64,000 bases of DNA from the NCBI GenBank assembly GCA_963812675.1, contig CAWEWR010000007.1, positions 496,001 through 560,000 of the forward strand. The letters run 5' to 3'. Position numbers and translations under genes: made by a program. The DNA is from AP-15 sp963812675 (GTDB lineage: Bacteria > Pseudomonadota > Alphaproteobacteria > ATCC43930 > CGMCC-115725). This document shows positions 42,498 through 50,941 of this stretch, one piece after another; the first letter of the stretch is position 1, and each line of letters starts with the position of its first letter. The notes below the pieces were generated by a model. It saw nothing but the letters and a program-made list of their open reading frames with translations, did no database searches and had not been told where the DNA came from.

Positions 42498-43865
42498 GTG
42501 GTCGGCTGCGCCTTTTTTATGGAGGGGCTCAATTCGACAATGATCGCGGTGGCGATCCCCGACATGGCCAAAGGCCTCGGCGAAAGCCCGCTGCGGCTCA
42601 ATCTGGTGATCACTACCTATCTGTTGAGCCTTGCCGTTTTCATCCCGGTCAGCGGCTGGATCGCCGACCGGCTCGGCACGCGGGTCGTCTTCTGCGTTGC
42701 AATTGCGATCTTTGCCACCGGATCGGCCCTGTGCGGATTGTCGTCCAGCCTTCCGATAATGCTGGCGATGCGCGTTCTGCAGGGCTTTGGCGGCGCGATG
42801 ATGACGCCCGTCGGCCGCCTGATCCTGCTGCGCAGCTTCCCGAGGTCGGCCCTCGTTTCGGCAATGAACTGGATGACTATTCCGGCGATGATCGGACCGA
42901 CAGTCGGCCCGGTCGTCGGCGGCTTCCTGACGACTTATCTGTCCTGGCGCGCAATCTTTTATCTCAACCTCCCGATCGGGATCGCCGGCGTGGTGCTGGC
43001 GCTGTGGCTGATCGAAGACTTCCGCGCACCGGCACCGACACGCTTCGATCTGCGCGGGTTTTTCATCGCCGGACTGGGCCTCGCATTGCTGGAGCTGGCA
43101 ATCGAGAATGTTGGGCGCCCGATGATCCCGAGCCCGCTCGGGGCGGTTTTCTTCGCCGCTGCCTTCGCCATTCTGCTGCTCTATCGCTGGCATGCGGGGC
43201 ACCGCGAAGATCCGATCCTCGATCTCAGTCTGTTGCGCATCCGCACCTTCCGCATTGGCACGGTTACCGGCAGCGTCTGCCGGATGGGTCTAGACGCGGT
43301 GCCGTTCTTGTTGCCGCTGATGTTCCAGGTCGGGTTTGGCTTCAGCCCGCTGCAATCCGGTCTCCTGTCGTTTTCGTCGAGCCTGGGCGCGATGCTCGTG
43401 CGAACGCTTTCGGGGACCATTCTGCGCTTCTTCGGGTTCCGTCGGCTGCTCGCCGGCACCGCCTGTATCGCTGCGGCGGTGACTGCCGGCTGCGGCCTGT
43501 TGCGCCCCGACACGCCGGCTTGGCTGATCGTGCTGTTCGTTCTGCTGTCCGGGTGCGTGCGCAGCATCCAGTATCTCGGCCTCAACACGATCAGCTACGC
43601 CGACGTGCCCGGCGCGGTATTGAGCAAGAGCACGAGCGTCGGCGGCGTTGCTCAGCAGCTGGCCAGAGGCTTTGGCATCGCGATCGGCGCCGCCCTGCTG
43701 GCGATGATCGCCGGTCCGCGAATGGTCACAGTCGAGGATTTTAGGGTCGCCTTCTTTTTGATAGCTCTACTCCCGTTGCTGTCCGCCCTGGGGTTCTTGC
43801 GACTTTCGCCGCAAGATGGGGCCGAAGTCAGCGGTCACCATCGGACGCAGCCTCGCTCGGCATGA
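42498..43865 (+). CDS. DHA2-family (EmrB/QacA) MFS drug exporter
   Basis: A protein of at least 455 residues with about 14 membrane spans. It has VGCAFFMEGLNSTMIAVAIPDM near the start (the family D/E...T motif in span 1), SGWIADRLGTRVVFC (motif A) and GPTVGPVVGGFLTTYLSWRAIFY (motif C). It would export drugs or hydrophobic compounds using the proton gradient. The start is uncertain: GTG 42498 falls inside span 1, and the open frame continues upstream to 42414 with family-like RRPRLRIIIPLVV but without ATG. A CTG at 42432 or another rare start is possible. Confidence 0.83.
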   Translation: MVGCAFFMEGLNSTMIAVAIPDMAKGLGESPLRLNLVITTYLLSLAVFIPVSGWIADRLGTRVVFCVAIAIFATGSALCGLSSSLPIMLAMRVLQGFGGAMMTPVGRLILLRSFPRSALVSAMNWMTIPAMIGPTVGPVVGGFLTTYLSWRAIFYLNLPIGIAGVVLALWLIEDFRAPAPTRFDLRGFFIAGLGLALLELAIENVGRPMIPSPLGAVFFAAAFAILLLYRWHAGHREDPILDLSLLRIRTFRIGTVTGSVCRMGLDAVPFLLPLMFQVGFGFSPLQSGLLSFSSSLGAMLVRTLSGTILRFFGFRRLLAGTACIAAAVTAGCGLLRPDTPAWLIVLFVLLSGCVRSIQYLGLNTISYADVPGAVLSKSTSVGGVAQQLARGFGIAIGAALLAMIAGPRMVTVEDFRVAFFLIALLPLLSALGFLRLSPQDGAEVSGHHRTQPRSA

Positions 43866-44168
43866 GATCGATACATGCGGCAGTGACTCAGTAAACTGAG
43901 TCACCACGATAAACTGAGTCACCACGATGGTCCCGCGCGAATTGACAGGCGCTATAGCCCCCCCCATACTCCGCCGCTTTCCTGCTCGGCGAAGGGGACG
44001 GCGCCGCCGCCCCGGCAAGCGAGGAGAGGGCGATGATGGGCGATCCCGGCAAAGTAAGTCGGCATTGGGAAGAGGGCCGGGGAGCCGCGCTTGTGGGGCA
44101 CCGGCGACGACGATAGACCTGCGTTCCCGCTGATCGTCCACCACTAAAATCGCGCAGGAGAGAATTCC
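43866..44168. other. Intergenic region ahead of argD
   Basis: No gene is supported in these 303 bases. The left part carries a perfect palindrome and an 18-base tandem repeat (43884-43927), and the right end carries the argD ribosome binding site (AGGAGAG at 44156-44162). Confidence 0.5.
43884..43927. repeat. Palindrome plus 18-bp tandem direct repeat
   Basis: TGACTCAGTAAACTGAGTCA (43884-43903) is a perfect 9-base inverted repeat around AA. The unit TAAACTGAGTCACCACGA then occurs at 43892-43909 and again at 43910-43927, perfect copies. So three copies of the ACTGAGTCA/TGACTCAGT half-site are present, as in a multi-site operator. Confidence 0.8.
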
Positions 44169-45341
44169 GTGATACCAGCCGTTATGCCGACCTACGGTCG
44201 GTGGGATGTCGCCGTCGACCGGGGCGAAGGCCTCTATCTTCACGCGACCGACGGTCGCAAGTTTCTCGATTTCACCAGCGGGATCGGGGTGACCGGCCTC
44301 GGTCATTGCCACCCGCATGTCGTTGCCGCCCTATCCGAGCAGGCGAAGCGGTTGTTGCACACCTCGAACCTGTTCCGCATTCCGGGGCAGGAGAGGCTGG
44401 CGCAGCGGCTTGTCGAGAACACTTTCGCCGACACCGTTTTCTTCGGCAATTCCGGTGCCGAAGCGTGCGAGTTGGCGATCAAGATTGCGCGCAGATACCA
44501 GTCCGAGACCGGTCATTCCGAGCGCTACCGCGTGATCGGCTGTCACGGCTCGTTCCACGGCCGGACTTTTGCGACGTTGGCCGCCGCCGGAAACGAGGCC
44601 TATCTCAAGGGTTTCGGGCCACCCATGGAGGGCTTCGACCACGTCGCCTTCGGCAATCTGAACGAGATGCGCGCCGCGGTCGGCAAGGAGACCGCGGCGA
44701 TCATGGTCGAGCCGATCCAAGGCGAGGGCGGCGTACGGGCCCCGCCCGAGGGATACCTGCGCGGGTTGCGCGACATTGCCGACGAGTTCGGCCTGATGCT
44801 CGTCTATGACGAGGTTCAATGCGGTATGGGGCGCACCGGCAAGCTATTTGCCCATGAATGGGAGAGTGTGCCGCCCGACATCATGGCGATCGCCAAGGCG
44901 CTCGGGAACGGTTTCCCGGTCGGCGCGTGTCTCGCCACAGAGCGCGCGGCCGTCGGGATGGTAGCGGGGACCCACGGGTCGACCTTTGGCGGCAATCCGC
45001 TGGCGATGGCGGCCGGCAATGCCGTCCTCGACACGATGCTCGAGCCCGGCTTCTTCGCCCGAGTCGACCGGATGGCCCAGCTGCTGCGGGGGCGGCTCGA
45101 AACGTTCGCCGGGTCCTACCCCAAGCTGTTCGCGGAAGTGCGGGGCGCCGGTCTGTTGCTCGGCATCCGCTGCGTCGTGCCGGCAAGCGATTTTGTCACG
45201 AAACTGCGGCAGAACGGGTTGTTGACTCTGACGGCGGGCGACAATGTGCTCCGCATTCTGCCGCCGCTGATCGTCGGCGAGCGCGACATCGACGAGGCAC
45301 TCGACATCATGAACAAAGTGGCGCGGGAATGGCCGGCGTGA
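44169..45341 (+). CDS. argD: Acetylornithine aminotransferase
   Basis: A protein of 390 residues, class III PLP-dependent aminotransferase. It has the GNSGAEACELAIKIAR loop, the GSFHGRTF segment, EPIQGEGGV and LMLVYDEVQCGMGRTG. The PLP-binding Lys is in MAIAKALGNGFPVG. It makes N-acetylornithine in arginine synthesis and may also act in diaminopimelate synthesis. The start GTG 44169 has AGGAGAG 8 bases upstream; an in-frame ATG at 44184 is possible. It is followed by argF and hslO, a common alphaproteobacterial order. Confidence 0.95.
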   Translation: MIPAVMPTYGRWDVAVDRGEGLYLHATDGRKFLDFTSGIGVTGLGHCHPHVVAALSEQAKRLLHTSNLFRIPGQERLAQRLVENTFADTVFFGNSGAEACELAIKIARRYQSETGHSERYRVIGCHGSFHGRTFATLAAAGNEAYLKGFGPPMEGFDHVAFGNLNEMRAAVGKETAAIMVEPIQGEGGVRAPPEGYLRGLRDIADEFGLMLVYDEVQCGMGRTGKLFAHEWESVPPDIMAIAKALGNGFPVGACLATERAAVGMVAGTHGSTFGGNPLAMAAGNAVLDTMLEPGFFARVDRMAQLLRGRLETFAGSYPKLFAEVRGAGLLLGIRCVVPASDFVTKLRQNGLLTLTAGDNVLRILPPLIVGERDIDEALDIMNKVAREWPA

Positions 45342-46288
45342 GAAGCGCGGCGCGCGAACTGGCGTCGATCGGCGAGCAGCATGCGCCGCCGGATCCGCCG
45401 CGCCATTTCCTCGACATCGACCAGTTCGACCCCACCGAGTTGCGGACGATCCTCGACACCGGCTTCGCGTACAAGAACGGCCGTCGCGACCGGCCGCTCG
45501 CCGGCAAGATCTTGGCGATGATCTTCGAGAAACCGTCGACGCGGACCCGCGTATCGTTCGAGGTCGCGATGCGCCAGCTCGGCGGCGAGACGATCTATCT
45601 CAGCGCCACCGACAGCCAGATTGGCCGCGGCGAGACCGTGGCCGATACCGCGCGCGTCTTGTCGCGCTATGTCGACGCGATCATGATCCGCACCAACCAG
45701 CCGCGCAAGCTCGACGATCTCGCCCGCTACGCCACCGTTCCGGTCATCAACGGGCTGACTGACACGTCCCACCCCTGCCAGATCATGGCCGATGTGATGA
45801 CGTTGCAGGAAAAAAAGGGCCCAGTCTCGGGTAAGGTCGTGGCCTGGAGCGGCGACGGCAACAACGTCGCCGCCAGTTGGATTCACGCGGCGGTCCGTTT
45901 TGGCTTCACACTTCGGCTCGCCTGCCCGGAAGAGCTCAGCCCGCCGCAGCCGCTCTTCGACTGGGCGCACCGCGAAGGAGGCCGCGTCGAATTGACAGCC
46001 GACCCGATCCATGCGGTCTCGGGGGCGGATTGCGTCGTCACCGACACTTGGATATCGATGGGCGTTGAAGCGAGCGTCAACCGCCACAACATGCTCGCCC
46101 CGTACCGTGTCGATGAAAACCTGATGGCGAACGCCAAACCCAACGCCATTTTTATGCATTGCCTGCCGGCAAAGCGTGGGGAAGAGGTGACTGCTGGGGT
46201 TATCGACGGCCCGCAATCGGTTGTCTGGGACGAGGCGGAGAACCGGCTGCACGCCCAGAAGGGAATTCTCGCCTGGTGTCTCCGGTAG
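45329..46288 (+). CDS. argF: Ornithine carbamoyltransferase
   Basis: A protein of about 319 residues with the carbamoyl-phosphate site FEKPSTRTRVSFEV, the ornithine-site motifs TDTSHPCQIMAD and MHCLPAKRGEEV, and RHFLDIDQFDP at the start. It makes citrulline from ornithine and carbamoyl phosphate. The ATG at 45329 overlaps the argD end by 13 bases; a GTG at 45338 forming a GTGA overlap is an equally good start. Confidence 0.95.
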   Translation: MAGVRSAARELASIGEQHAPPDPPRHFLDIDQFDPTELRTILDTGFAYKNGRRDRPLAGKILAMIFEKPSTRTRVSFEVAMRQLGGETIYLSATDSQIGRGETVADTARVLSRYVDAIMIRTNQPRKLDDLARYATVPVINGLTDTSHPCQIMADVMTLQEKKGPVSGKVVAWSGDGNNVAASWIHAAVRFGFTLRLACPEELSPPQPLFDWAHREGGRVELTADPIHAVSGADCVVTDTWISMGVEASVNRHNMLAPYRVDENLMANAKPNAIFMHCLPAKRGEEVTAGVIDGPQSVVWDEAENRLHAQKGILAWCLR

Positions 46289-46436
46289 CCGTCGTTTGGC
46301 TCCCGAAGCCGGTATATGGACGAGGGCCTGGGTAATTTATCGGAACGTTGGTGTTCCTGGTTTCGGGGCCTGCCCTTTGGACATCGCGGAATGACAATCG
46401 GACTGCTGCTCAGTATTGACCCCGGAGCGCCCGCCA

Positions 46437-47366
46437 TTGAATTCGCCCACTAATACCGTACCCGACGATCTGATCCAGCCGTTTAGGATCGATCCCTTTG
46501 CATTGCGCGGACGCCTCGTGCGGCTGGGCCCGGCGATCGACCGCATCCTCTCGCAGCACGACTACCCGGAACCGGTCGCGGCTATGCTCGGCGAAGCGAT
46601 CACCTTGGCCGTCGTGCTCGCCGGCGCGCTCAAATATGACGGGATCTTCACGCTCCAGACGAAAGGCGACGGACCGATCCGGATGATGGTCGCGGACGTC
46701 TCGACCGAGGGCGCCTTGCGCGGTTATGCGCAATACGACGAGGCGAAGCTCGAGGCGGCGCTCGCGCGAGCCCGGGCGTCCTCGCCATCGGTGCCGCTGC
46801 TCGTCGGCTCCGGTTATATCGCCTTCACTGTGGATCAAGGCGAGGACACCGATCGCTACCAGGGCATCGTCGAGCTCGCTGGATCGACCCTCGCTGAATG
46901 CGCCCGTCACTATTTCCGGCAGTCGGAGCAGCTTCAGGCGGGAATCAAGCTGTCGGTCGGCCGCTCCGGGCCGGGGGGCACCTGGCGGGCAGGCGGTTTG
47001 ATGCTGCAGCGCGTGCCGCCTGAGGGCGGCTATGCGGTCGTCGCCGATGATGTCGAGGACGGCTGGCGGCGGGCGATGGTGTTGATGAGCTCGGCCACTC
47101 CCGAGGAGCTGGTCAACCCGGATTTACCGCCGCATGGCCTGCTGTACCGCCTGTTCCACGAGGAGGGGGTGCGGGTTTACAACACGCATTCGCTCGAAGC
47201 GCGATGCCGCTGTTCGCGCGAGCGTATCGAGGGGATCCTGCGCGCCTTTCCGCCGGATGAGCTCGACGACATGCGCAAAGAAGGGGTCACCACCGTGACC
47301 TGCGAATTCTGCAACACGCGCTACGTGTTCGACCAAGCCGATCTCGACCGCCTGAGGCCGGGCTGA
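46437..47366 (+). CDS. hslO: Redox-regulated chaperone Hsp33
   Basis: A protein of about 309 residues of the Hsp33 family, with the N-terminal binding domain (GEAITLAVVLAGALKYDGIF, DVSTEGALRGYA) and the C-terminal zinc motif CRC plus CEFC, about 30 residues apart. Oxidation of these Cys releases zinc and activates the chaperone. No ATG is found; TTG 46437 with GGAGC 9 bases upstream is preferred over TTG 46416. Synteny argD-argF-hslO supports the call. Confidence 0.93.
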   Translation: MNSPTNTVPDDLIQPFRIDPFALRGRLVRLGPAIDRILSQHDYPEPVAAMLGEAITLAVVLAGALKYDGIFTLQTKGDGPIRMMVADVSTEGALRGYAQYDEAKLEAALARARASSPSVPLLVGSGYIAFTVDQGEDTDRYQGIVELAGSTLAECARHYFRQSEQLQAGIKLSVGRSGPGGTWRAGGLMLQRVPPEGGYAVVADDVEDGWRRAMVLMSSATPEELVNPDLPPHGLLYRLFHEEGVRVYNTHSLEARCRCSRERIEGILRAFPPDELDDMRKEGVTTVTCEFCNTRYVFDQADLDRLRPG

Positions 47367-47575
47367 TTACGGTAGCGGCCCGGTAACTTCCCTTCTCAGG
47401 CTTGTGCCGAATCGCGCTCGCTCGATCGCGGCGGCTTGACCGCGCCCTGCCGCAGAAACATGCCGAGGACGGAACGGCAATCACCGTCGTCTTGACCCCG
47501 GCGGCCGGGCTCAAGAAAATCCGCGCGCCGCTTCGGCGCGGAACACCGAACATTAAGACGTGCGGAGAAATTGTC

Positions 47576-48388
47576 GTGCTCGAAAACCGTCCCCCTGCCC
47601 GGATCGCCAGCTGCGAAGGCACGTCACGGGTGCGTTCGGCGGTCGTCTTCGCGTTGGTGCTGTGCTGCGGCGGATGCGCCTCTGCGCCTCGCGATGCGAC
47701 CGTCACAGATGACGCCGACACCGAGCACGATCCGGCCGAGCCGGTCAACAGGGCGATTTTCAAGGCCAATGTCGCAGCGGATCATGCGGTAATGAGGCCG
47801 GTCGCCCAAGCTTACACCGACCATGTTCCGGAGGAAGTGCAAAAGGGTATCCACAACGTCGTGCAAAACCTCAAAGAGCCCGCCGTCGCCGTCAATGACG
47901 CACTGCAGGGCAACGTCAAGCATGCCTGGGAATCGGTTCAGCGGCTCGCGGTAAATTCCACGGCGGGGGTCGCCGGCATCTTCGATGTGGCCGATAAGCT
48001 CGGGCTATCGCCGCACAAGGCCGATTTTGGCCAGACCTTGGCGGTTTGGGGCGTTGGAGAAGGCCCGTTTGTCGAGCTGCCTCTGCTAGGGCCGTCGAAT
48101 GCGCGGGATGCGGTCGGCACGGTTGTCGACATGGCGATGAACCCGTTGACCTTTGTCGGCGGCGCGCCAGCGACCTATGCGAGCGTCGCTACCGGGAGCG
48201 CGAATGTGGTCGACACGCGATCGCAACATCTTCATGACCTGGACGAGCTGGAGCGCAATTCCCTCGACTATTACGCGACCCTGCGCAGCGTCTACCGGCA
48301 ACACCGCGACGCCGAGATCAGTGCCGCCAAAGAGCGGGAACCGCCTCAAGGACAGGTCGACATTTCGGTTCCGGCAACCCGCCCTTGA
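47576..48388 (+). CDS. mlaA: MlaA (VacJ) family phospholipid-transport lipoprotein
   Basis: A protein of 270 residues. A lipoprotein signal peptide ends at a lipobox-like Cys34 (ALVLCCGGCAS). The body has EPVNRAIFKANVAADHAV, VQNLKEPAVAVNDALQGN, GVAGIFDVADKLGL and VWGVGEGPFVELPLLGPS, the VacJ/MlaA signature. MlaA removes misplaced phospholipids from the outer membrane outer leaflet with porins. The GTG start at 47576 has GGAG 9 bases upstream. A 7-base hairpin (47524-47540) lies in the 5' region. Confidence 0.9.
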   Translation: MLENRPPARIASCEGTSRVRSAVVFALVLCCGGCASAPRDATVTDDADTEHDPAEPVNRAIFKANVAADHAVMRPVAQAYTDHVPEEVQKGIHNVVQNLKEPAVAVNDALQGNVKHAWESVQRLAVNSTAGVAGIFDVADKLGLSPHKADFGQTLAVWGVGEGPFVELPLLGPSNARDAVGTVVDMAMNPLTFVGGAPATYASVATGSANVVDTRSQHLHDLDELERNSLDYYATLRSVYRQHRDAEISAAKEREPPQGQVDISVPATRP

Positions 48389-48417
48389 CGCGGGATGCGG
48401 CCCCATATAGCGAGGGG

Positions 48418-49065
48418 ATGAGAGTAGCCGCGAAGATTTGTGGTCTCTCGACAGAGGAAGCGGTCACGGCGGCGAGTGACGCCGGCGCCGCTTATCTGGG
48501 CTTTGTGTTTTATCCTCGGAGCCCGCGTGCGGTGACGCCGCAGCGTGCCGCGCGGCTGTGCGCCGGCGTTCCCGCCGGGATCGCACGGGTCGGCCTCTTC
48601 GTCGACGCCGGCGATCGGGTGATCGAGGCCGCTCTGGCGGCGGCGCCGATCGACATTCTGCAATTCCACGGCGGCGAAAGCCCGGAACGAGTGGCCGCGG
48701 CCAAGCGGCGCTTCGGCCGCCCGGTAATGAAGGCGGTGGCGATCGCGGGGTTCGAAGACGTGCTCGGCGCCGCTCGCTACGAGGATGTCGCCGATATTTT
48801 GCTGTTCGACGCAAAGCCGCCGCGCCGGCCGGACGCTCTTCCCGGCGGCAATGGTCTCGCTTTCGACTGGGCGCTGATCGCGGATCGTCCGTGGCTTGCT
48901 CCGTGGATGTTGTCGGGCGGCCTGACCGCCGAGCTCTTGCCGGAGGCGGTCAGAATTTCCGGCGCCACGGCCGTCGACGTTTCGTCCGGCGTCGAGAGCC
49001 ACCCCGGGGTTAAGGATCTCGACAAGATCCGCGCGTTTCTCGCCGCGGCCTCAGCACTTCAGTGA
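48418..49065 (+). CDS. trpF: Phosphoribosylanthranilate isomerase
   Basis: A protein of 215 residues with the TrpF beta/alpha-barrel marks: KICGLSTEEAV with the catalytic Cys, YLGFVFYPRSPRAV, VGLFVDAGDRVI, LQFHGGESPE with the catalytic Asp later in ILLFDAKPP, and VDVSSGVESHPGVKDLDKI at the phosphate site. It catalyses the Amadori rearrangement in tryptophan synthesis. The ATG at 48418 directly follows GAGGGG. It is not next to trpB or trpA here. The next gene is convergent. Confidence 0.95.
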   Translation: MRVAAKICGLSTEEAVTAASDAGAAYLGFVFYPRSPRAVTPQRAARLCAGVPAGIARVGLFVDAGDRVIEAALAAAPIDILQFHGGESPERVAAAKRRFGRPVMKAVAIAGFEDVLGAARYEDVADILLFDAKPPRRPDALPGGNGLAFDWALIADRPWLAPWMLSGGLTAELLPEAVRISGATAVDVSSGVESHPGVKDLDKIRAFLAAASALQ

Positions 49066-49088
49066 TCCAAAAACGGCGAGGGCCGGCG

Positions 49089-50165
49089 TCAGACGCCGCC
49101 GCCGACAGCGCGATAGCGAAGGAGGTGGTCGGCTAGAACGCAGGCAACCATCGCCTCGCCGACCGGGACGGCGCGGATGCCGACACAGGGGTCGTGCCGG
49201 CCGTGGGTTTCGATCTCGACCTCGTTGCCGTCGACATCGACGGTGCGCATCGGGCGCAGGATCGAGCTGGTCGGCTTGACCGCAAAGCGGGCGATGATGT
49301 CCTGGCCGGTTGAGATCCCGCCGAGGATGCCGCCGGCGTTGTTCGACAGAAACGCGACTTGGCCACCCTCCATCCGCATCTCGTCGGCGTTGTCTTCCCC
49401 GCGCAGCGCCGCCGCGGCGAAGCCGGCTCCGATCTCGACCCCCTTGACGGCGTTGATCGTCATCAAGGCACGGGCGAGATCGCCGTCGAGCTTGTCGTAG
49501 ACCGGCTCGCCGAGCCCGGCAGGGACGCCGCTCGCGACGATCTCGATGACCGCGCCGACCGATGAGCCGGACTTGCGCACACCATCGAGATAATCTGCCC
49601 AGCGCAGCGCCGCGGCGGCATCCGGGCACCAGAACGGGTTCTCCTCGGTGGCGCGCCAGTCCCAGGTGCTGCGGTCGATCGCATGCGGCCCGATCTGCAC
49701 GAGCGCCCCGCGGATCGTCACCCCTGGGCCGAGAATCTTGCGCGCGACGGCTCCCGCGGCGACCCGCGAGGCGGTCTCGCGCGCCGAGGAGCGCCCGCCG
49801 CCGCGGTAATCGCGGATTCCATATTTTCTCCAATAGGTGTAGTCGGCGTGACCCGGACGGAACCGGTCGGCGATGTTGCGGTAGTCCTTCGAGCGTTGGT
49901 CGGTATTTTCGATCACCAGCTGGATCGGAGTGCCGGTTGTCAGCCCGTCGAAGGTGCCGCTCATGATGCGCACCAGATCGGCTTCGCGGCGTTGCGTCGT
50001 GTAGCGCGACTGGCCGGGCTTACGCTTGTCGAGCCAGTGTTGAATGTCGGGTTCCGCAAGCGGCAGCCGCGGCGGCACGCCGTCGACGACGACACCGATC
50101 GCCGGCCCGTGGCTTTCGCCCCAGGTCGTGAAACGAAACAATGTGCCGAACGAATTGCCCGCCAT
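49089..50165 (-). CDS. aroC: Chorismate synthase
   Basis: A protein of 358 residues, with GESHGPAIGVVVDGVPP, RYGIRDYRGGGRSSARET-type substrate site, and the FMN-binding GGISTGQDIIARFAVKP, then EIETHGRHDPCVGIRAVPV. It converts 5-enolpyruvylshikimate-3-phosphate to chorismate using reduced FMN. It starts 4 bases after the stop of a response-regulator gene, so it sits at the end of a minus-strand signalling operon, an odd place for a biosynthetic gene. Confidence 0.96.
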   Translation of the reverse strand: MAGNSFGTLFRFTTWGESHGPAIGVVVDGVPPRLPLAEPDIQHWLDKRKPGQSRYTTQRREADLVRIMSGTFDGLTTGTPIQLVIENTDQRSKDYRNIADRFRPGHADYTYWRKYGIRDYRGGGRSSARETASRVAAGAVARKILGPGVTIRGALVQIGPHAIDRSTWDWRATEENPFWCPDAAAALRWADYLDGVRKSGSSVGAVIEIVASGVPAGLGEPVYDKLDGDLARALMTINAVKGVEIGAGFAAAALRGEDNADEMRMEGGQVAFLSNNAGGILGGISTGQDIIARFAVKPTSSILRPMRTVDVDGNEVEIETHGRHDPCVGIRAVPVGEAMVACVLADHLLRYRAVGGGV

Positions 50166-50169
50166 CGCC

Positions 50170-50556
50170 TTAAGAATTCGGCCGCATCAGCTGGATGAGC
50201 TGCTGCTTCAACTGGTCGAAATCCACCGGTTTGGTCAGGAAGTCTGCGGCGCCCAGTTCGTCGGCGCGATGCCTTCGCTCGTCGTCGCCGTAAGCGGTAA
50301 CCATCAAGACCGGCAGCTCCGGCCGCAGCCGCCTCACCTCCCTCAGCAATTCCAAGCCGTCCATCCCCGGCATATTGATGTCGGATAATATCACGATCAG
50401 CTCGGGACGGATTTCGGCGAGCCGGCGCAAGGCCCCTTCGCCGGAAGCCGCGAAATGGAGCACGTACTGCCCTTGCCGCACCTCTCGGCGGAAACGTTGG
50501 CGAAACAGATCGGCGATGTCGGGCTCGTCGTCGACGATCAGGATGCTGAAACTCAT
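50170..50556 (-). CDS. Single-domain response regulator
   Basis: A protein of 128 residues that is only a receiver domain: LIVDDEPDIADLF, the phosphorylated Asp59 in ILSDINMPGMDG, MVTAYGDD and the Lys in FLTKPVDF. No output domain is present, so it must act by protein contact or as a phosphate relay. It lies between DUF1491 and aroC in a compact run that also encodes a histidine kinase and an OmpR-class regulator. Confidence 0.92.
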   Translation of the reverse strand: MSFSILIVDDEPDIADLFRQRFRREVRQGQYVLHFAASGEGALRRLAEIRPELIVILSDINMPGMDGLELLREVRRLRPELPVLMVTAYGDDERRHRADELGAADFLTKPVDFDQLKQQLIQLMRPNS

Positions 50557-50584
50557 ATGCTCGCCGCGGCTGCTCGGCCGTTCA

Positions 50585-50941
50585 TCACACCACTCTTCCG
50601 TCTACCACGTTTCCGGCCTCCCGATGCTCGATCTCGACGACCCAGATGTCCGGATCTCGCTGTCGTTGGCGGGCTATGTAGGCATCCGCATCGGCCTCGG
50701 CGACCGGGACGGGACCAGTTGCCCGCATCCACACAAGCTCACCGTCCTGTCCACGCGCCTGCGTCAGCACCGAACAGCCCTCGGCGACGCCGCCGCTGAG
50801 CTTGAGCAGTATAGCTCCGGCATCACCATCGCCGCGAGCCACCACGGCGATGGGGATCGCGGCAAGGTCGCACCGGCGGATCAGCGCCTTGATCCATATC
50901 CCGCTCTTCAACCTCGCTTCCAACGCGCAGACCCGTTTCAA
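50585..50941 (-). CDS. DUF1491 family protein
   Basis: A protein of about 118 residues, with ARLKSGIWIKALIRRCDLAA, VVARGDGDAGAILLKL, WMRATGPVPVAEADADAYI and RDPDIWVVEIEHREA, the pattern of the alphaproteobacterial DUF1491 family. The function is unknown. The probable start is TTG 50941, overlapping the stop of the histidine kinase gene by 4 bases (TTGA); a second TTG is 18 bases on. Coupling with the kinase suggests a related role. Confidence 0.75.
   Translation of the reverse strand: MKRVCALEARLKSGIWIKALIRRCDLAAIPIAVVARGDGDAGAILLKLSGGVAEGCSVLTQARGQDGELVWMRATGPVPVAEADADAYIARQRQRDPDIWVVEIEHREAGNVVDGRVV

Noticed and set aside
43884..43927. CRISPR-like repeat
   Set aside because: Only two adjacent copies without spacers; there are no cas genes.
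47524..47540. Rho-independent terminator after hslO
   Set aside because: The hairpin CGCGCCG-CTT-CGGCGCG has no T tract after it and lies more than 150 bases past the stop.
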